Positions 1 to 8,619 of a DNA stretch of 64,000 bases are shown piece after piece. The DNA lies in contig JAYRKY010000014.1 of NCBI GenBank assembly GCA_041905525.1, positions 17,817 to 81,816 of the forward strand, in the 5' to 3' direction. Position 1 is the stretch's first letter. The number at the start of each line of letters is the position of its first letter. The notes beneath the pieces are model-generated. The model had not been told where the DNA came from. It did no database searches and saw only the letters and a list, made by a program, of their open reading frames with translations. A program made the translations under genes and the position numbers. The stretch comes from SHVO01 sp041905525 (lineage in GTDB: Bacteria > Pseudomonadota > Alphaproteobacteria > Rhodospirillales > Rhodospirillaceae).

Positions 1-196
1 CCAGCAAGGCCTTTGCGCCGAGACCCGAGGCGAGGGTCGCGATCCCTGTACGCACCCAAGCGGCATAGGTCCGCTCGGATGCGAGCACCGTGCGATTGGC
101 TGCCAGTTCGGTCCGGCGGTCGGCGCTGTCGGCCTGCTCCCGCGCGCTCTCCTTGAGGACCTCGGCGCTACGCTCGATCCGTTCGGTCGTTCCCAT
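1..196 (-). CDS. DUF202 (YidH-like) membrane protein, 5' part only
   Basis: The reading frame on the minus strand starts with ATG at 196 and runs off the left edge, so only about 65 N-terminal residues are present. The translation opens with a charged helix (MGTTERIERSAEVLKE...) followed by NRTVLASERTYAAWVRTGIATLASG, here split as NRTVLASERTYAAW and VRTGIATLASG. The N-R-T-x-L-A-x-E-R-T-x-x-A-W-x-R-T-G signature is typical of DUF202 small membrane proteins, whose function is not established. The first membrane helix begins just before the edge. A GAGGA-like ribosome site lies immediately upstream of the ATG. It is transcribed away from the nuclease gene at 329. Confidence 0.7.
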   Translation of the reverse strand, partial: MGTTERIERSAEVLKESAREQADSADRRTELAANRTVLASERTYAAWVRTGIATLASGLGAKALL

Positions 197-328
197 CCTC
201 GTCTTGTTCTCACCCGCGCGTGATCTCGTCCACCCACTCGGCAACGCTTGTGAGGGTCGGGGGTTCCAGTCCTCACCTGCCTGTGTTATCGGCCAGTCTT
301 CGGCGCTTAGGTCTTGTTTCTTCAGGTC

Positions 329-838
329 ATGTTGCGTTTCGTTTCGTTCGTTGTGTTTGTGGTTTTCATCGTTGCACCCGCGGCTGCCGACACGCTTATT
401 GGGCGGCCCACCGTCACGGACGGCGATACGTTCCGCTTCCAAAGCGGCATCCGCGTCCGTCTGTTTGGCGTGGATACGCCCGAGAAAAATCAAAAGTGCG
501 AGCGCGCCGACGCCTGCTATCCCTGCGGCCGGGACGCCGCCGCCTTTGTGCGCGAGTTCATCGGCAGTAACGATCTCGTCTGTGAACTCACGGGCGAAAA
601 AACTTATGACCGGTACGTCGCCATTTGTTCGGTCGGAAAGAAGGACCTCGGCGAAGCCATCATCGCTTCTGGCTGGGGATTTCCGTACCGCCAATTCCTC
701 AAGGGGCATCGTCTCCGCGTCGCGTATGAGGCCGCCGAACGGCAAGCCCAATCGCGTAAGCTCGGACTGAACCGCGGTACTTTTATTGCGCCGTCGGATT
801 GGCGGAACCACAAGATGCGCCTGGAGTGCGAACGCTAG
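329..838 (+). CDS. Secreted thermonuclease (SNase-like) family protein
   Basis: A 169-residue protein with a clear signal peptide (residues 1-20, MLRFVSFVVFVVFIVAPAAA) followed by one staphylococcal-nuclease-like domain. The motifs DGDTFRF and RVRLFGVDTPE match the calcium-binding and first catalytic Arg region of the SNase fold, and TYDRYVAIC matches the second conserved block. Several cysteines (KCERADACYPC) suggest disulphides in the periplasm. It should cleave nucleic acids outside the cytoplasm, though substrate preference cannot be read. ATG 329 is preferred over an in-frame TTG at 314 because it gives a compact signal peptide and follows an AGG element. It appears monocistronic and ends before a strong terminator. 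Confidence 0.8.
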   Translation: MLRFVSFVVFVVFIVAPAAADTLIGRPTVTDGDTFRFQSGIRVRLFGVDTPEKNQKCERADACYPCGRDAAAFVREFIGSNDLVCELTGEKTYDRYVAICSVGKKDLGEAIIASGWGFPYRQFLKGHRLRVAYEAAERQAQSRKLGLNRGTFIAPSDWRNHKMRLECER

Positions 839-926
839 GCCGCCTGGAACTTTTTCAGCGCCCGCGCATTACAGTACACAGCGGCGCGCCCCCAGCCCCC
901 CAGCATCAGCGCCGCGAAGACACGTA

Positions 927-968
927 GAGCCCTTCGCTTTCCCCCAAGCGAAGGGCTCATTCTTTTGT
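927..968 (+). terminator. Rho-independent terminator after the nuclease gene
   Basis: A perfect 13-bp stem (927-939 with 946-958, left arm GAGCCCTTCGCTT) with a six-base loop is followed by a T-rich tract at 960-968. It lies 88 bases after the nuclease stop. Confidence 0.85.
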
Positions 969-1016
969 CTCCTGTTTCACTGGCAACATATAGCAATCGA
1001 TCACGTTCATGTGTTC

Positions 1017-1229
1017 ATGAACACCCCAGAAGAACAACTCGATGCCATCGCCCGAACCGCCGGCCGTTGGCTGGCGCCGGGCAACGCGCTCACCAGCTAC
1101 CAGGCCATGATGGAAATTGTCGCGATCCTGGAACGTGCTCCGCGCGAGCAGGATGTCCGGCTGCTGGATCACCACCACCCGCGGCGTCGTCCTGCGCGTG
1201 CCTTGCGGGCATCCTCCTTCCTCGGCTGA
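1017..1229 (+). CDS. Small hypothetical protein (70 aa)
   Basis: A 70-residue frame starting MNTPEEQLDAIARTAGRW. I recognise no family. The N-terminal 50 residues look like a soluble helical protein (alternating charged and hydrophobic positions up to ILERAPREQ), while the tail is Arg/His-rich and could be non-genuine coding. There is no convincing ribosome-binding site, so this is a tentative gene; the frame remains open upstream but the upstream part overlaps the end of the nuclease gene and the terminator. Confidence 0.35.
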   Translation: MNTPEEQLDAIARTAGRWLAPGNALTSYQAMMEIVAILERAPREQDVRLLDHHHPRRRPARALRASSFLG

Positions 1230-1328
1230 GGCCTCGCGTCCCAGGGGCAAGCGCATTAAACCTTTGTCGTGCATGGGACGTTTTCGCGCGCGCGTAGTTA
1301 CACCGTCAGTCAGTGGAAGAGGGCTGCG

Positions 1329-1520
1329 ATGACGGATAAGGAACGTGCCGCCGAATATCTCAATCGTTCGAAAGAGGCGCGTCGAGAGGCCCGGTGCGTG
1401 ATGGATCCTGTTGTGCGTGCGGGTTTCCACCGCGTCGGCGACGAATACGAACGGATGTCGGCCGCGGTCCTGAGGGGATTACCGGCCGCGCGGGTCGTCG
1501 GCTCCTCTGAGCAACTTTAA
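1329..1520 (+). CDS. Small helical hypothetical protein (63 aa)
   Basis: Begins MTDKERAAEYLNRSKEARRE and is predicted to be two helices. The pattern AEYLNRSKEARREAR-x-x-x-DPVVRAGFHRVGDEYERM resembles the C-terminal tail of the MFS protein at 6284-7621 and the small protein at 7626-7799: an aromatic/Arg-rich first helix, a D-x-x-x-R turn, then a second helix with an aromatic near its end. Such short proteins are common and uncharacterised in alphaproteobacteria. ATG 1329 was chosen because the longer frame upstream reads through Arg/Ser-rich sequence without coding character; GGAAGAGGG just upstream could serve as a ribosome site. Confidence 0.5.
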   Translation: MTDKERAAEYLNRSKEARREARCVMDPVVRAGFHRVGDEYERMSAAVLRGLPAARVVGSSEQL

Positions 1521-1532
1521 AGAAGGTCTGTC

Positions 1533-1769
1533 TTACGCGTTCGCAGTACTCGAGGCTTGCGACCGGTCCGGGTCGACCGCTTGTGCGCGGCGTTCCGCGG
1601 CGTCCGCCATTTCATCCCATGTGGCGGCCTGTCTCAAAAGCATCTCTCGTGTATGACGATCCACCACCGCGCCCGCGATCTGGCGCATTGTGATCGCCCG
1701 CATCCGGCAGGAACGCGCCATCTGACGCGGGTTTTCGGCCATGCGCTTATTCAGCATTTTGTCTGGCAT
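1533..1769 (-). CDS. Small helical hypothetical protein (78 aa)
   Basis: Starts MPDKMLNKRMAENPRQMARS, with an AAGGGG ribosome site about 8 bases upstream of ATG 1769; a longer start at 1799 lacks one. The core (CRMRAITMRQIAG, DRHTREMLLRQAATWDEMADAA) has the same two-helix layout as the small proteins at 1329 and 7626 and the MFS tail ending at 7621. It ends 12 bases from the convergent gene at 1329-1520, so the two form a tail-to-tail pair. Function unknown. Confidence 0.55.
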   Translation of the reverse strand: MPDKMLNKRMAENPRQMARSCRMRAITMRQIAGAVVDRHTREMLLRQAATWDEMADAAERRAQAVDPDRSQASSTANA

Positions 1770-2123
1770 GCGGGATCCCCTTGCGGTGAGCCTCCACATA
1801 GTTTGAATGCGAAACGAACTGCGTCATTGATCTATGTTGTGCGGGATTCTGCGAAGATGAGCGGGAACGCCGCGTAGCCGATTGCGGCTCTTTCATTTTT
1901 TCCCCCGTTTCACATGCGCGTGGCAGGCAAGTTTTTGGCAATAATTGAGGGGCCTCCCAATTCCTGATGGCGGCTGCAACTGTTGTCTGCACGAAGCGAG
2001 AATCCACTCCCGAAACCGTAGTCAATTTGCGGGTCGGAACCCGAGCGTCACCTTACGATGGTTCGCGACTCCATTCCGGCGCGACAACTCGGGTCGTGAA
2101 AGCGCAAAATCGGCACGGGGGCT
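1770..2123. other. Gene-free region upstream of dnaE
   Basis: About 350 bases between the divergent starts of the small gene at 1769 and dnaE. It presumably contains both promoters. I see no convincing -35/-10 pair, RNA gene or repeat in it. Short frames on both strands here lack coding character. Confidence 0.5.
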
Positions 2124-5100
2124 GTGGATAATCCGCTGGCGGCGGGTGACGCGCCCGTGCCGGCAAACTATGTTCGTGCCATGACTTACGCCCCGTTCGT
2201 ACATCTGCGCGTCCACTCGGCTTACTCGATGGCCGAAGGAGCCATCAAGGTTCCCAAGCTGGTCGCTCTTTGCGCCGCTAACGCGATGCCGGCGGTGGCT
2301 CTAACTGACACCCGCAACCTCTTTGGCGCCCTCGAATTCTCCATTGAATGCACCAAGAATGGGGTTCAGCCGATAATCGGCTGCCAGCTCTCGGTCCGGC
2401 GGGATGACACCACCACGCCGGGCCACGGCCAGTCGGCCCGTCTTCCCGAGCCCGACGTTCTGGTGCTGCTCGTCCAGACCGAGAAGGGCTACGGTAACCT
2501 TCTGAAACTCACGAGCAAGGCGTTTCTGGAAACGGAGAGCGGCGAAACTCCGCAAATCAGTTGGGCGGACGTCGAGCGATATAACGAGGGTCTTCTGGCG
2601 CTTACCGGTGGACCCGCCGGGACCCTCGGCCGGCATCTACTGGACGGTCAGCGCGCGAAAGCCGAAGAAGCGCTAGAGCGGCTGAAGGCGATCTTCTCGA
2701 ACCGCCTTTACATCGAGTTGATGCGTCACGGCGTGCGCGCCGAGGAGCGGATCGAGCCCGGCTTGATCGATCTCGCCTATGCGCACGATGTCCCGCTGGT
2801 CGCGACGAACGATTGTTTCTTTGCCGACGAGGGCATGTACCAAGCCCATGACGCTCTGATCTGCATCGCGGAGAAGTCTTTTGTTTCGGTGCACAATCGC
2901 CGTCGGCTGACACCCAATCACCGTTTCAAATCCGCCGCGGAGATGGTGAAGCTCTTCGCCGATATCCCGGAAGCTATTCAAAACACGTTGGTGATCGCAC
3001 AGCGGTGCGCTTTCAAGGTCGAGGAGCGCAAACCCATCCTGCCGCGCTCGCCGAAAACCGGTCAGCGGACCGAGGAAGAGGCCCTGCGCCAACTTGCGCG
3101 CGACGGCCTCGACAAGCGGCTCGAAGATCAGGTCCTGAAGCCCGAAATGACCGCCGAGCAGCGGGCGGAGATTACCAAGACCTATAAGGACCGGCTCGAG
3201 TTTGAGTTGGACACCATCGTCAAGATGGGGTTCCCCGGCTACTTCATGATCGTCGCGGACTTCATTCAGTGGGCCAAGGAGCGCGACATTCCGGTTGGTC
3301 CGGGTCGCGGTTCGGGCGCAGGCTCTGTCGTTGCCTGGGCCTTGACCATCACCGATCTCGATCCGCTGCGGTTCAACCTGCTGTTCGAACGCTTCCTCAA
3401 TCCGGAACGCGTCTCGATGCCCGACTTCGATATCGACTTCTGTCAGGACCGCCGCGACGAAGTCATTCGGTACGTCCAGAAGGAATATGGCCGCGACCGC
3501 GTCGCGCAGATCATCACCTTTGGAAAGCTCCAGGCACGCGCGGTGTTGCGCAACGTCGGTCGCGTGCTTGAGATGCCGCTCGGCTACGTCGACAAGATTT
3601 GTAAGATGGTTCCGATGAATCCGGCCAATCCCGTGTCCTTAAAGGATGCGCTGGAATCGGAAGAGGAACTCAAGCGCTTGCGCGAGACGGACGACAGCGT
3701 CCGTCAGCTCATTGATATCTCCCTGAAGCTCGAGGGCCTCTACGCCCACGCATCCACCCATGCGGCCGGTCTGGTGATCGGCGACCGCCCATTGGATGAG
3801 TTGGTGCCGCTCTACCGCGATCCTGCGTCCGATATGCCGGTGACGCAGTTCAATATGAAGTGGGTCGAGCCGGCGGGGTTGGTGAAGTTCGACTTCCTCG
3901 GCCTGAAGACGCTGACGGTGATCGAGACCGCGGTAAAGCTGTTGCGTAAACGCGGGATCGAACTCGACATCTCGAAAATCCCTCTGGACGACAAAGCCAC
4001 CTACGCCATGCTCACTCGGGCGGATGCCGCCGGGGTGTTCCAGCTGGAAAGTACGGGCATGCGTGACGTCTTGCGCAAACTGAAGCCCGACGTCTTCGAA
4101 GACCTGATCGCGATCGTGGCGCTTTACCGGCCGGGTCCGATGGACAACATCGATACTTTCGTGAACCGCAAACACGGCCGCGAGCCCATCGAGTATATGC
4201 ATCCGGCGATGGAGCCGATCCTCAAGGAGACTTACGGCATCATCGTGTACCAGGAACAGGTGATGCAGGCCGCGCAGGTGTTGGCCGGCTACTCCCTGGG
4301 TGGCGCCGATCTCCTGCGCCGCGCGATGGGGAAGAAAATCCAGGCCGAGATGGACAAGCAGCGCGCCACCTTCATCGAGGGCGCGGGAAAGTTCCGTCAA
4401 ATTCCGCCGGACCGTGCCTCGACCATCTTCGACACCATCGACAAGTTCGCCGGCTACGGCTTCAACAAGTCTCACGCGGCGGCTTACGCTCTAGTGGCTT
4501 ATCAAACGGCCTACCTGAAAGCGAACTATCCGGCCGAGTTCCTGGCGGCATCGATGACGCTCGATATGCATAACACGGACAAACTGGCTGACTTTAAGAC
4601 GGAGCTTAAGCGTCTTCATATCGAGATTCTGCCGCCGGACGTCAATCGATCCGACGTGACCTTCAGCGTCGAGAGCGGGGCAGTGCGTTATGCGCTGGCC
4701 GCACTCAAGAACGTGGGGGCGGGGGCCATGCAGGCCCTTGTCGACGAGCGCCGGAAGAATGGGCCGTTCAAATCGCTGTCGGATTTCGCCAATCGCCTCG
4801 ATACATCCATCATCAATAAGCGCTTGCTGGAGAATCTCGTCAGCTCCGGCGCGCTGGACGAACTCCATCCCAACCGGGGTCAGTTGTTCGCCGGTATTGA
4901 AATAGTGCTGCGCCATGCCCAGCACAGCGCGGGCGCGCGCAATTCGAATCAGGTGAGTTTGTTCGGCGGCGACGACAGCCACAGCACGATCACCCTGCCG
5001 AAGGTGAATGAGTGGCGGAAGTTCGAGAAGATCGCCCATGAACATGACGCATTCGGATTTTATTTGAAGGATCATCCGCTCGATACCTACTCGGGCACGC

Positions 5101-5642
5101 TTGAAGCGTTGAAAGTCGTCAAGGCGCGCGATCTGGAGAACCTCACACCGGATCAGTGCGCGAAGCCCATCCGCATGGCGGGAACGGTCCAGGAAAAACG
5201 CGAGCGCGTCGGCAAGCGCGGCAACAAATATGCTTTCGTGAAATTCCAGGATTCAACCGGCACCTTCGAGGCCATGATGTTCTCCGAAGTGCTGGCGGCG
5301 AGCCGCGAACTCTTGGATGGCGAATCCGCGGTCCTTCTCACCCTCGATGCGCAACTCGAAAACGGCAAGGTGCGCCTTCTCACAACGCGCGTCGACGATT
5401 TGGAGAAGGCTGCCGCGGCCCGGGTGCGGAACATCGAACTGCATGTCACGCCCGAGTTGCCTGTGCACGAGCTGTCGGGGCTCCTGGCGGCGGACGGACG
5501 CGGCAATGGGAAGATCGTGGTCGTCACCCGCCAAAACGGGCATTACATTCATCTCGCGCTGTCCGATCGCTACGCCATCCAGCCCAAGACGCTGACGGGG
5601 CTGCGTGAAATGCATGGCGTCGCAGAAATCAGGGAGTTCTAG
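2124..5642 (+). CDS. dnaE: DNA polymerase III alpha subunit
   Basis: Catalytic subunit of the replicative DNA polymerase. At 1172 residues it matches the DnaE1 family length. The N-terminal PHP domain begins with FVHLRVHSAYSMAEGAIKV (about residues 25-43). The C-family polymerase core carries GPGRGSGAGS (392-401) and PDFDIDF (433-439), whose Asp436 and Asp438 are the expected metal-binding catalytic residues. YGIIVYQEQVM and GYGFNKSHAAAYA follow, then helix-hairpin-helix and OB-fold regions (RMAGTVQEKRERVGKRGNKYAF). GTG 2124 follows a GGGGG stretch; ATG 2181 is a possible shorter start that would still retain the whole PHP domain. Its location upstream of rpsB agrees with Caulobacter-type gene order. 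Confidence 0.97.
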   Translation: MDNPLAAGDAPVPANYVRAMTYAPFVHLRVHSAYSMAEGAIKVPKLVALCAANAMPAVALTDTRNLFGALEFSIECTKNGVQPIIGCQLSVRRDDTTTPGHGQSARLPEPDVLVLLVQTEKGYGNLLKLTSKAFLETESGETPQISWADVERYNEGLLALTGGPAGTLGRHLLDGQRAKAEEALERLKAIFSNRLYIELMRHGVRAEERIEPGLIDLAYAHDVPLVATNDCFFADEGMYQAHDALICIAEKSFVSVHNRRRLTPNHRFKSAAEMVKLFADIPEAIQNTLVIAQRCAFKVEERKPILPRSPKTGQRTEEEALRQLARDGLDKRLEDQVLKPEMTAEQRAEITKTYKDRLEFELDTIVKMGFPGYFMIVADFIQWAKERDIPVGPGRGSGAGSVVAWALTITDLDPLRFNLLFERFLNPERVSMPDFDIDFCQDRRDEVIRYVQKEYGRDRVAQIITFGKLQARAVLRNVGRVLEMPLGYVDKICKMVPMNPANPVSLKDALESEEELKRLRETDDSVRQLIDISLKLEGLYAHASTHAAGLVIGDRPLDELVPLYRDPASDMPVTQFNMKWVEPAGLVKFDFLGLKTLTVIETAVKLLRKRGIELDISKIPLDDKATYAMLTRADAAGVFQLESTGMRDVLRKLKPDVFEDLIAIVALYRPGPMDNIDTFVNRKHGREPIEYMHPAMEPILKETYGIIVYQEQVMQAAQVLAGYSLGGADLLRRAMGKKIQAEMDKQRATFIEGAGKFRQIPPDRASTIFDTIDKFAGYGFNKSHAAAYALVAYQTAYLKANYPAEFLAASMTLDMHNTDKLADFKTELKRLHIEILPPDVNRSDVTFSVESGAVRYALAALKNVGAGAMQALVDERRKNGPFKSLSDFANRLDTSIINKRLLENLVSSGALDELHPNRGQLFAGIEIVLRHAQHSAGARNSNQVSLFGGDDSHSTITLPKVNEWRKFEKIAHEHDAFGFYLKDHPLDTYSGTLEALKVVKARDLENLTPDQCAKPIRMAGTVQEKRERVGKRGNKYAFVKFQDSTGTFEAMMFSEVLAASRELLDGESAVLLTLDAQLENGKVRLLTTRVDDLEKAAAARVRNIELHVTPELPVHELSGLLAADGRGNGKIVVVTRQNGHYIHLALSDRYAIQPKTLTGLREMHGVAEIREF

Positions 5643-5709
5643 ATCGGAGGTCTGTTTCGTTCACGGGATGGATGTTTAGGTTCTAACGCACCCGCCGGGG
5701 AGGGGCACG

Positions 5710-6222
5710 ATGCGTAAAGTTCTTGTCATGGGTCCGCCCGGTGCGGGCAAGTCGACACTTGCGCGACGCTTAGGCAAGCTGACCGGTCTGCCCGTCATTC
5801 ATCTCGATCAACACTTTTGGAATTGCGGGTGGGTTCCAACACCGCCCGACGTGTTCCGGCAGAAGATCGCCAACTTGGTCGCTACACCGACCTGGATCAT
5901 GGACGGTGGATACGGGAACACGATGGACCTTCGCCTCGCTGCGGTGGACACGATTGTGTACCTCGACATGCCGCGTTGGCTTTGCATGATGCGAATTGTC
6001 AGGCGCGCACTTCTGCATTACGGCGAGGTAAGAGCGGACATGGCGGCGGGCTGTCCCGAAAAGGTCGACTGGGGGTTTCTCGTGTACGCTTGGAATTATC
6101 ACCGGCGGCAACGCCCCGTTCGTCTCACACAAATCAGAGCGGCACGCGTCAATCATGTGATTTTGCGTAGTCCGCCCGAAGCGGAGTTGTTTCTCCAGCG
6201 ATTGGCGAGGGCGGCGGCATGA
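5710..6222 (+). CDS. P-loop kinase-like ATPase (FlaR / adenylate kinase-like)
   Basis: A 170-residue single-domain P-loop protein. The Walker A motif GPPGAGKST lies at residues 8-16, followed by LGKLTGLPVIHLDQHFW, typical of the FlaR-type 'topology modulation' proteins, which are really small nucleotide or substrate kinases. WIMDGGYGNTMDLRL, TIVYLDMPRW and RIVRRALLHYGEVRADMA match the second strand, the Walker B-like region and the lid of this family. The substrate is unknown. It follows dnaE by 67 bases on the same strand with GGGGAGGGGC as ribosome site, and may be cotranscribed with it. Confidence 0.8.
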   Translation: MRKVLVMGPPGAGKSTLARRLGKLTGLPVIHLDQHFWNCGWVPTPPDVFRQKIANLVATPTWIMDGGYGNTMDLRLAAVDTIVYLDMPRWLCMMRIVRRALLHYGEVRADMAAGCPEKVDWGFLVYAWNYHRRQRPVRLTQIRAARVNHVILRSPPEAELFLQRLARAAA

Positions 6223-6283
6223 CACCGCTCTGTTGCTGCGGATTTTGGGTCTCAAGTTTCTTGCTCACGATTGTGGCCGGTTG

Positions 6284-7621
6284 ATGAAATCTCAAACCAC
6301 TCTCATTGCCCTCGCACAACTTCTCGCGACATCTCTCTGGTTCTCCGCCAATGTCGCCGGCGGTTCGGCGGAATATCTCGGCGCCATGACTATGGCCGTA
6401 CAGGGCGGCTTCATCACCGGCACGCTTCTGTTTTCGTTCGGCGGCCTCGCGGATCGGTTTCGCCCGTCGCGAATCTTCGCGCTGTCCGCCACTCTGGGCG
6501 CTCTCTTCAACTTCGCATTTGCGTCTTCCGCGGACTCCACCTTTACGCAAATTATCTTGCGGATTGCGGTCGGCGTTTCGCTGGCCGGCGTTTATCCCAT
6601 CGGCATGAAGATGGCGGTGGCCTGGGCGCCAAGCCGTGCGGGGCAGACCTTGGGCCTGCTCGTCGGCATGCTTACGCTGGGCACCGCGCTTCCGATGGGT
6701 GTCCGCGCGCTGGGAAGCCACGGCGCTTGGCAGACTCCCATCATGGTGTCGTCGGTTCTTGCGCTCATTGCCGCCGCGATGATCTTCAAGCTGGGGGATC
6801 CGGTTGCTGCCGCGAAACCTTCCGGGCCGGCCGATGCTGGCAGCTTTTTTCGTGCCTTCAAGCTCCCGAAATTCCGCGCCACTGCCTTCGCTTACTTCGG
6901 GCATATGTGGGAGCTCTACGCCTTCTGGACGATCGTTCCGCTGCTGGTGGCCTCGGCCATTGCGGACACTTCCTTCAACGAGCCCCAGATCGGCTGGGCG
7001 CTGTCGTTCCTCGTCATCGCGGTCGGCTGTATCGGATGCATCTGGGGCGGCGGCATCACGCGAAGGCTCGGCTCAGAGCGTGTCGCCGGTGCCTCGCTCG
7101 CGATTTCCGGCGCCATGTGTCTGCTCTACCCGTTGCTGGACAGCGCGCCGTTCGCTTTGCGCTTTCTTGTCCTTCTGGTATGGGGCGGGGCCGTCATCGC
7201 CGACAGCCCGCAATTTTCGGCGCTCGCTGCGCGCCATTGTCCCCCGGCGCTCGTGGGCAGTTCGCTCGCACTTCAAACCAGTCTCGGGTTCGCGATTACG
7301 ATTGTCTCGATCCTGATCGCCACCAGGACCCACGCGGATCTGGGCGACAAGGTCGCATGGCTCCTCTTGCCCGGGCCATTGCTCGGCCTCTTTGCCCTGC
7401 GGAACATGTGGTTCACGCCTTTCGAGGAGATCTTGCCGCCGCTTGCCCCCACGCAAGCCGCGCGCGAGGAAGCAAAGAAGGGCAGGGCCGATTGGTACCG
7501 CCGCCGGGCGCAAGAAACGTTCGAGCGTGCGGCCCGCACCGAGGACGCCGAGACGCGCGCGGGTTTGATCAGGGTCGCGGAAGATTGGAAGCGGCTGGCG
7601 GAAGCCGCGGCGAAAGAGTGA
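6284..7621 (+). CDS. MFS transporter with an appended two-helix C-terminal tail
   Basis: A 445-residue inner-membrane protein of the major facilitator superfamily. The first helix starts TTLIALAQLLATSLWFSANV, FGGLADRFRPSRIF is the loop 2-3 signature, and about twelve hydrophobic segments end near residue 392 (PGPLLGLFALRNMWF). The remaining ~50 residues are soluble and helical (ADWYRRRAQETFERAARTED then AETRAGLIRVAEDWKRLAEA). This tail is not part of the MFS fold and resembles the small protein encoded convergently at 7626-7799. ATG 6284 places the start directly before helix 1; upstream in-frame codons add a non-hydrophobic leader without clear ribosome site. Substrate unknown. Confidence 0.85.
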   Translation: MKSQTTLIALAQLLATSLWFSANVAGGSAEYLGAMTMAVQGGFITGTLLFSFGGLADRFRPSRIFALSATLGALFNFAFASSADSTFTQIILRIAVGVSLAGVYPIGMKMAVAWAPSRAGQTLGLLVGMLTLGTALPMGVRALGSHGAWQTPIMVSSVLALIAAAMIFKLGDPVAAAKPSGPADAGSFFRAFKLPKFRATAFAYFGHMWELYAFWTIVPLLVASAIADTSFNEPQIGWALSFLVIAVGCIGCIWGGGITRRLGSERVAGASLAISGAMCLLYPLLDSAPFALRFLVLLVWGGAVIADSPQFSALAARHCPPALVGSSLALQTSLGFAITIVSILIATRTHADLGDKVAWLLLPGPLLGLFALRNMWFTPFEEILPPLAPTQAAREEAKKGRADWYRRRAQETFERAARTEDAETRAGLIRVAEDWKRLAEAAAKE

Positions 7622-7625
7622 GCGC

Positions 7626-7799
7626 CTAGCCGATCAAGGCGCCGAAAGAGCTCGGCGTTTTGTCGCCGCTCGCCGCCAGCGAGAGCCATTGCTCCGCCAT
7701 TTCCAGAAAGATGGCTTTGTCGGTTTCGTCGGGCGTGCGCCGAGCCTGGGCAAGGCACTCCGCCGCGCGGAGGCGGTAGCTGTCGATCATCTGTGGCAT
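7626..7799 (-). CDS. Small helical protein resembling the MFS tail (57 aa)
   Basis: Starts MPQMIDSYRLRAAECLAQAR. ATG 7799 is chosen because AAGGA sits about 7 bases upstream. The sequence SYRLRAAECLAQARRTPDE, TDKAIFLEMAEQWLSLAA aligns almost without gaps with the C-terminal tail of the MFS protein (WYRRRAQETFERAARTEDA, ETRAGLIRVAEDWKRLAEAA). The two genes are convergent with only four bases between stops. Proteins of this shape are frequent in alphaproteobacteria and have no assigned function. Confidence 0.7.
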   Translation of the reverse strand: MPQMIDSYRLRAAECLAQARRTPDETDKAIFLEMAEQWLSLAASGDKTPSSFGALIG

Positions 7800-7943
7800 T
7801 GAGGGGTCCTTACGCATTTCGGCCCCATGTAATCGCGGGCGACGGGCGGACGGTAGATGGGCGAAGGCCTCGGACGGCCGTTTTGCCCATGGCGCGGGAA
7901 GAAACTCCCCCGAAATCCACCCGTCGGGAAAAAGCTGTTTTTC

Positions 7944-8387
7944 CTAGCGCGCGAAGGCGCGGCGGCGCCCCACACCGAACGTCAGGCGCAGACGGCGGGC
8001 GATGGCCGCGCGCGAGCGGCGCCAGCGGGTGTAACTGGCAATGTCGCGGCGGATCGACCCGATCACCAGCGCCACCATCGACATATCGTCCAGGTACCCG
8101 ATCCCGGGAATGAAGTCCGGCATGAGATCGAAGGGATTCAGGACATAGAGAAGGGCGAATGCCCCGGCCAGCACCGTCGAGCGCGGCACTTCTTTATATG
8201 TGCCGTTGGTATAGTCCTTGAGCATGGCCAGAAGCTGGCCCGCGTCTTCGCCCATCTCGGCGAGGGGGCCGTTGATCAGACGCTTGAGCCCTCGTGAGCG
8301 GCGCACGACCCGCAGCACGTCGGATCCGCGCATTTTCCGAACCCCGGTCCGGAACAAGCGGGCAAGTGTGTCCTGATCGATCTGCAT
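7944..8387 (-). CDS. YkvA family (DUF1232) protein
   Basis: A 147-residue protein whose central segment LLYVLNPFDLMPDFIPGIG followed by YLDDMSMVALV is the DUF1232/YkvA signature (hydrophobic stretch with N-P-x-D-x-x-P-D). The N-terminal part (GVRKMRGSDVLRVVRRSRGLKRL) is basic and helical, and the C-terminus is very Arg-rich. It is probably a membrane-associated protein of unknown role. It is divergent from rpsB, with 232 bases between the two starts. Confidence 0.8.
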   Translation of the reverse strand: MQIDQDTLARLFRTGVRKMRGSDVLRVVRRSRGLKRLINGPLAEMGEDAGQLLAMLKDYTNGTYKEVPRSTVLAGAFALLYVLNPFDLMPDFIPGIGYLDDMSMVALVIGSIRRDIASYTRWRRSRAAIARRLRLTFGVGRRRAFAR

Positions 8388-8470
8388 GGCGGATTCCTAC
8401 TTTCCAGTGGAGTCTTAATGGCTTATGGGCTGGAAAAGTTTCGATTTCCTGGCGATTCTAGGTTTTTACC

Positions 8471-8499
8471 TAGACATTTAAAGGGGGAAACCCTATACC
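8471..8499 (+). promoter_or_regulatory. Candidate sigma-70 promoter for rpsB
   Basis: TAGACA (8471-8476), a 17-base spacer and TATACC (8494-8499) fit a housekeeping promoter, matching 5/6 and 4/6 of consensus. The -35 element overlaps the right arm of a small palindrome, CTAGGT-TTTT-ACCTAG (8458-8473). Transcription would start near 8506. Confidence 0.45.
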
Positions 8500-8619
8500 C
8501 CCGCCCATTCCACACCTGGGTGCGGGCGTTTTGGTGTTCAAGACGTCCATTCCGGTGTCTCCCCGTCGGGGGGAGATTCCACCACCTGGGGAGGCACAAC
8601 CGGAAAAAAAGAGGATCCC
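8500..8619 (+). promoter_or_regulatory. rpsB leader region with hairpins
   Basis: About 115 untranslated bases would precede rpsB. They contain TCTCCCC (8558-8564) pairing with GGGGAGA (8570-8576) and a weaker CCCGC/GCGGG pairing near 8502-8526. The ribosome site is AGAGGA, six bases before ATG 8620. In E. coli the rpsB leader mediates autoregulation by S2; whether this one does is not shown by the sequence. Confidence 0.35.

Noticed and set aside
240..285. tRNA-like fragment (GGGGGTTCCAGTCC with flanking GTGAGG/CCTCAC)
   Set aside because: It resembles a T-arm, but no acceptor, D or anticodon stem could be formed around it; at most a weak hairpin.
90..770. 226-residue + frame overlapping the nuclease gene
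   Set aside because: Ser/Arg-rich and without family features; it is a high-GC shadow of the nuclease and of the minus-strand DUF202 start.
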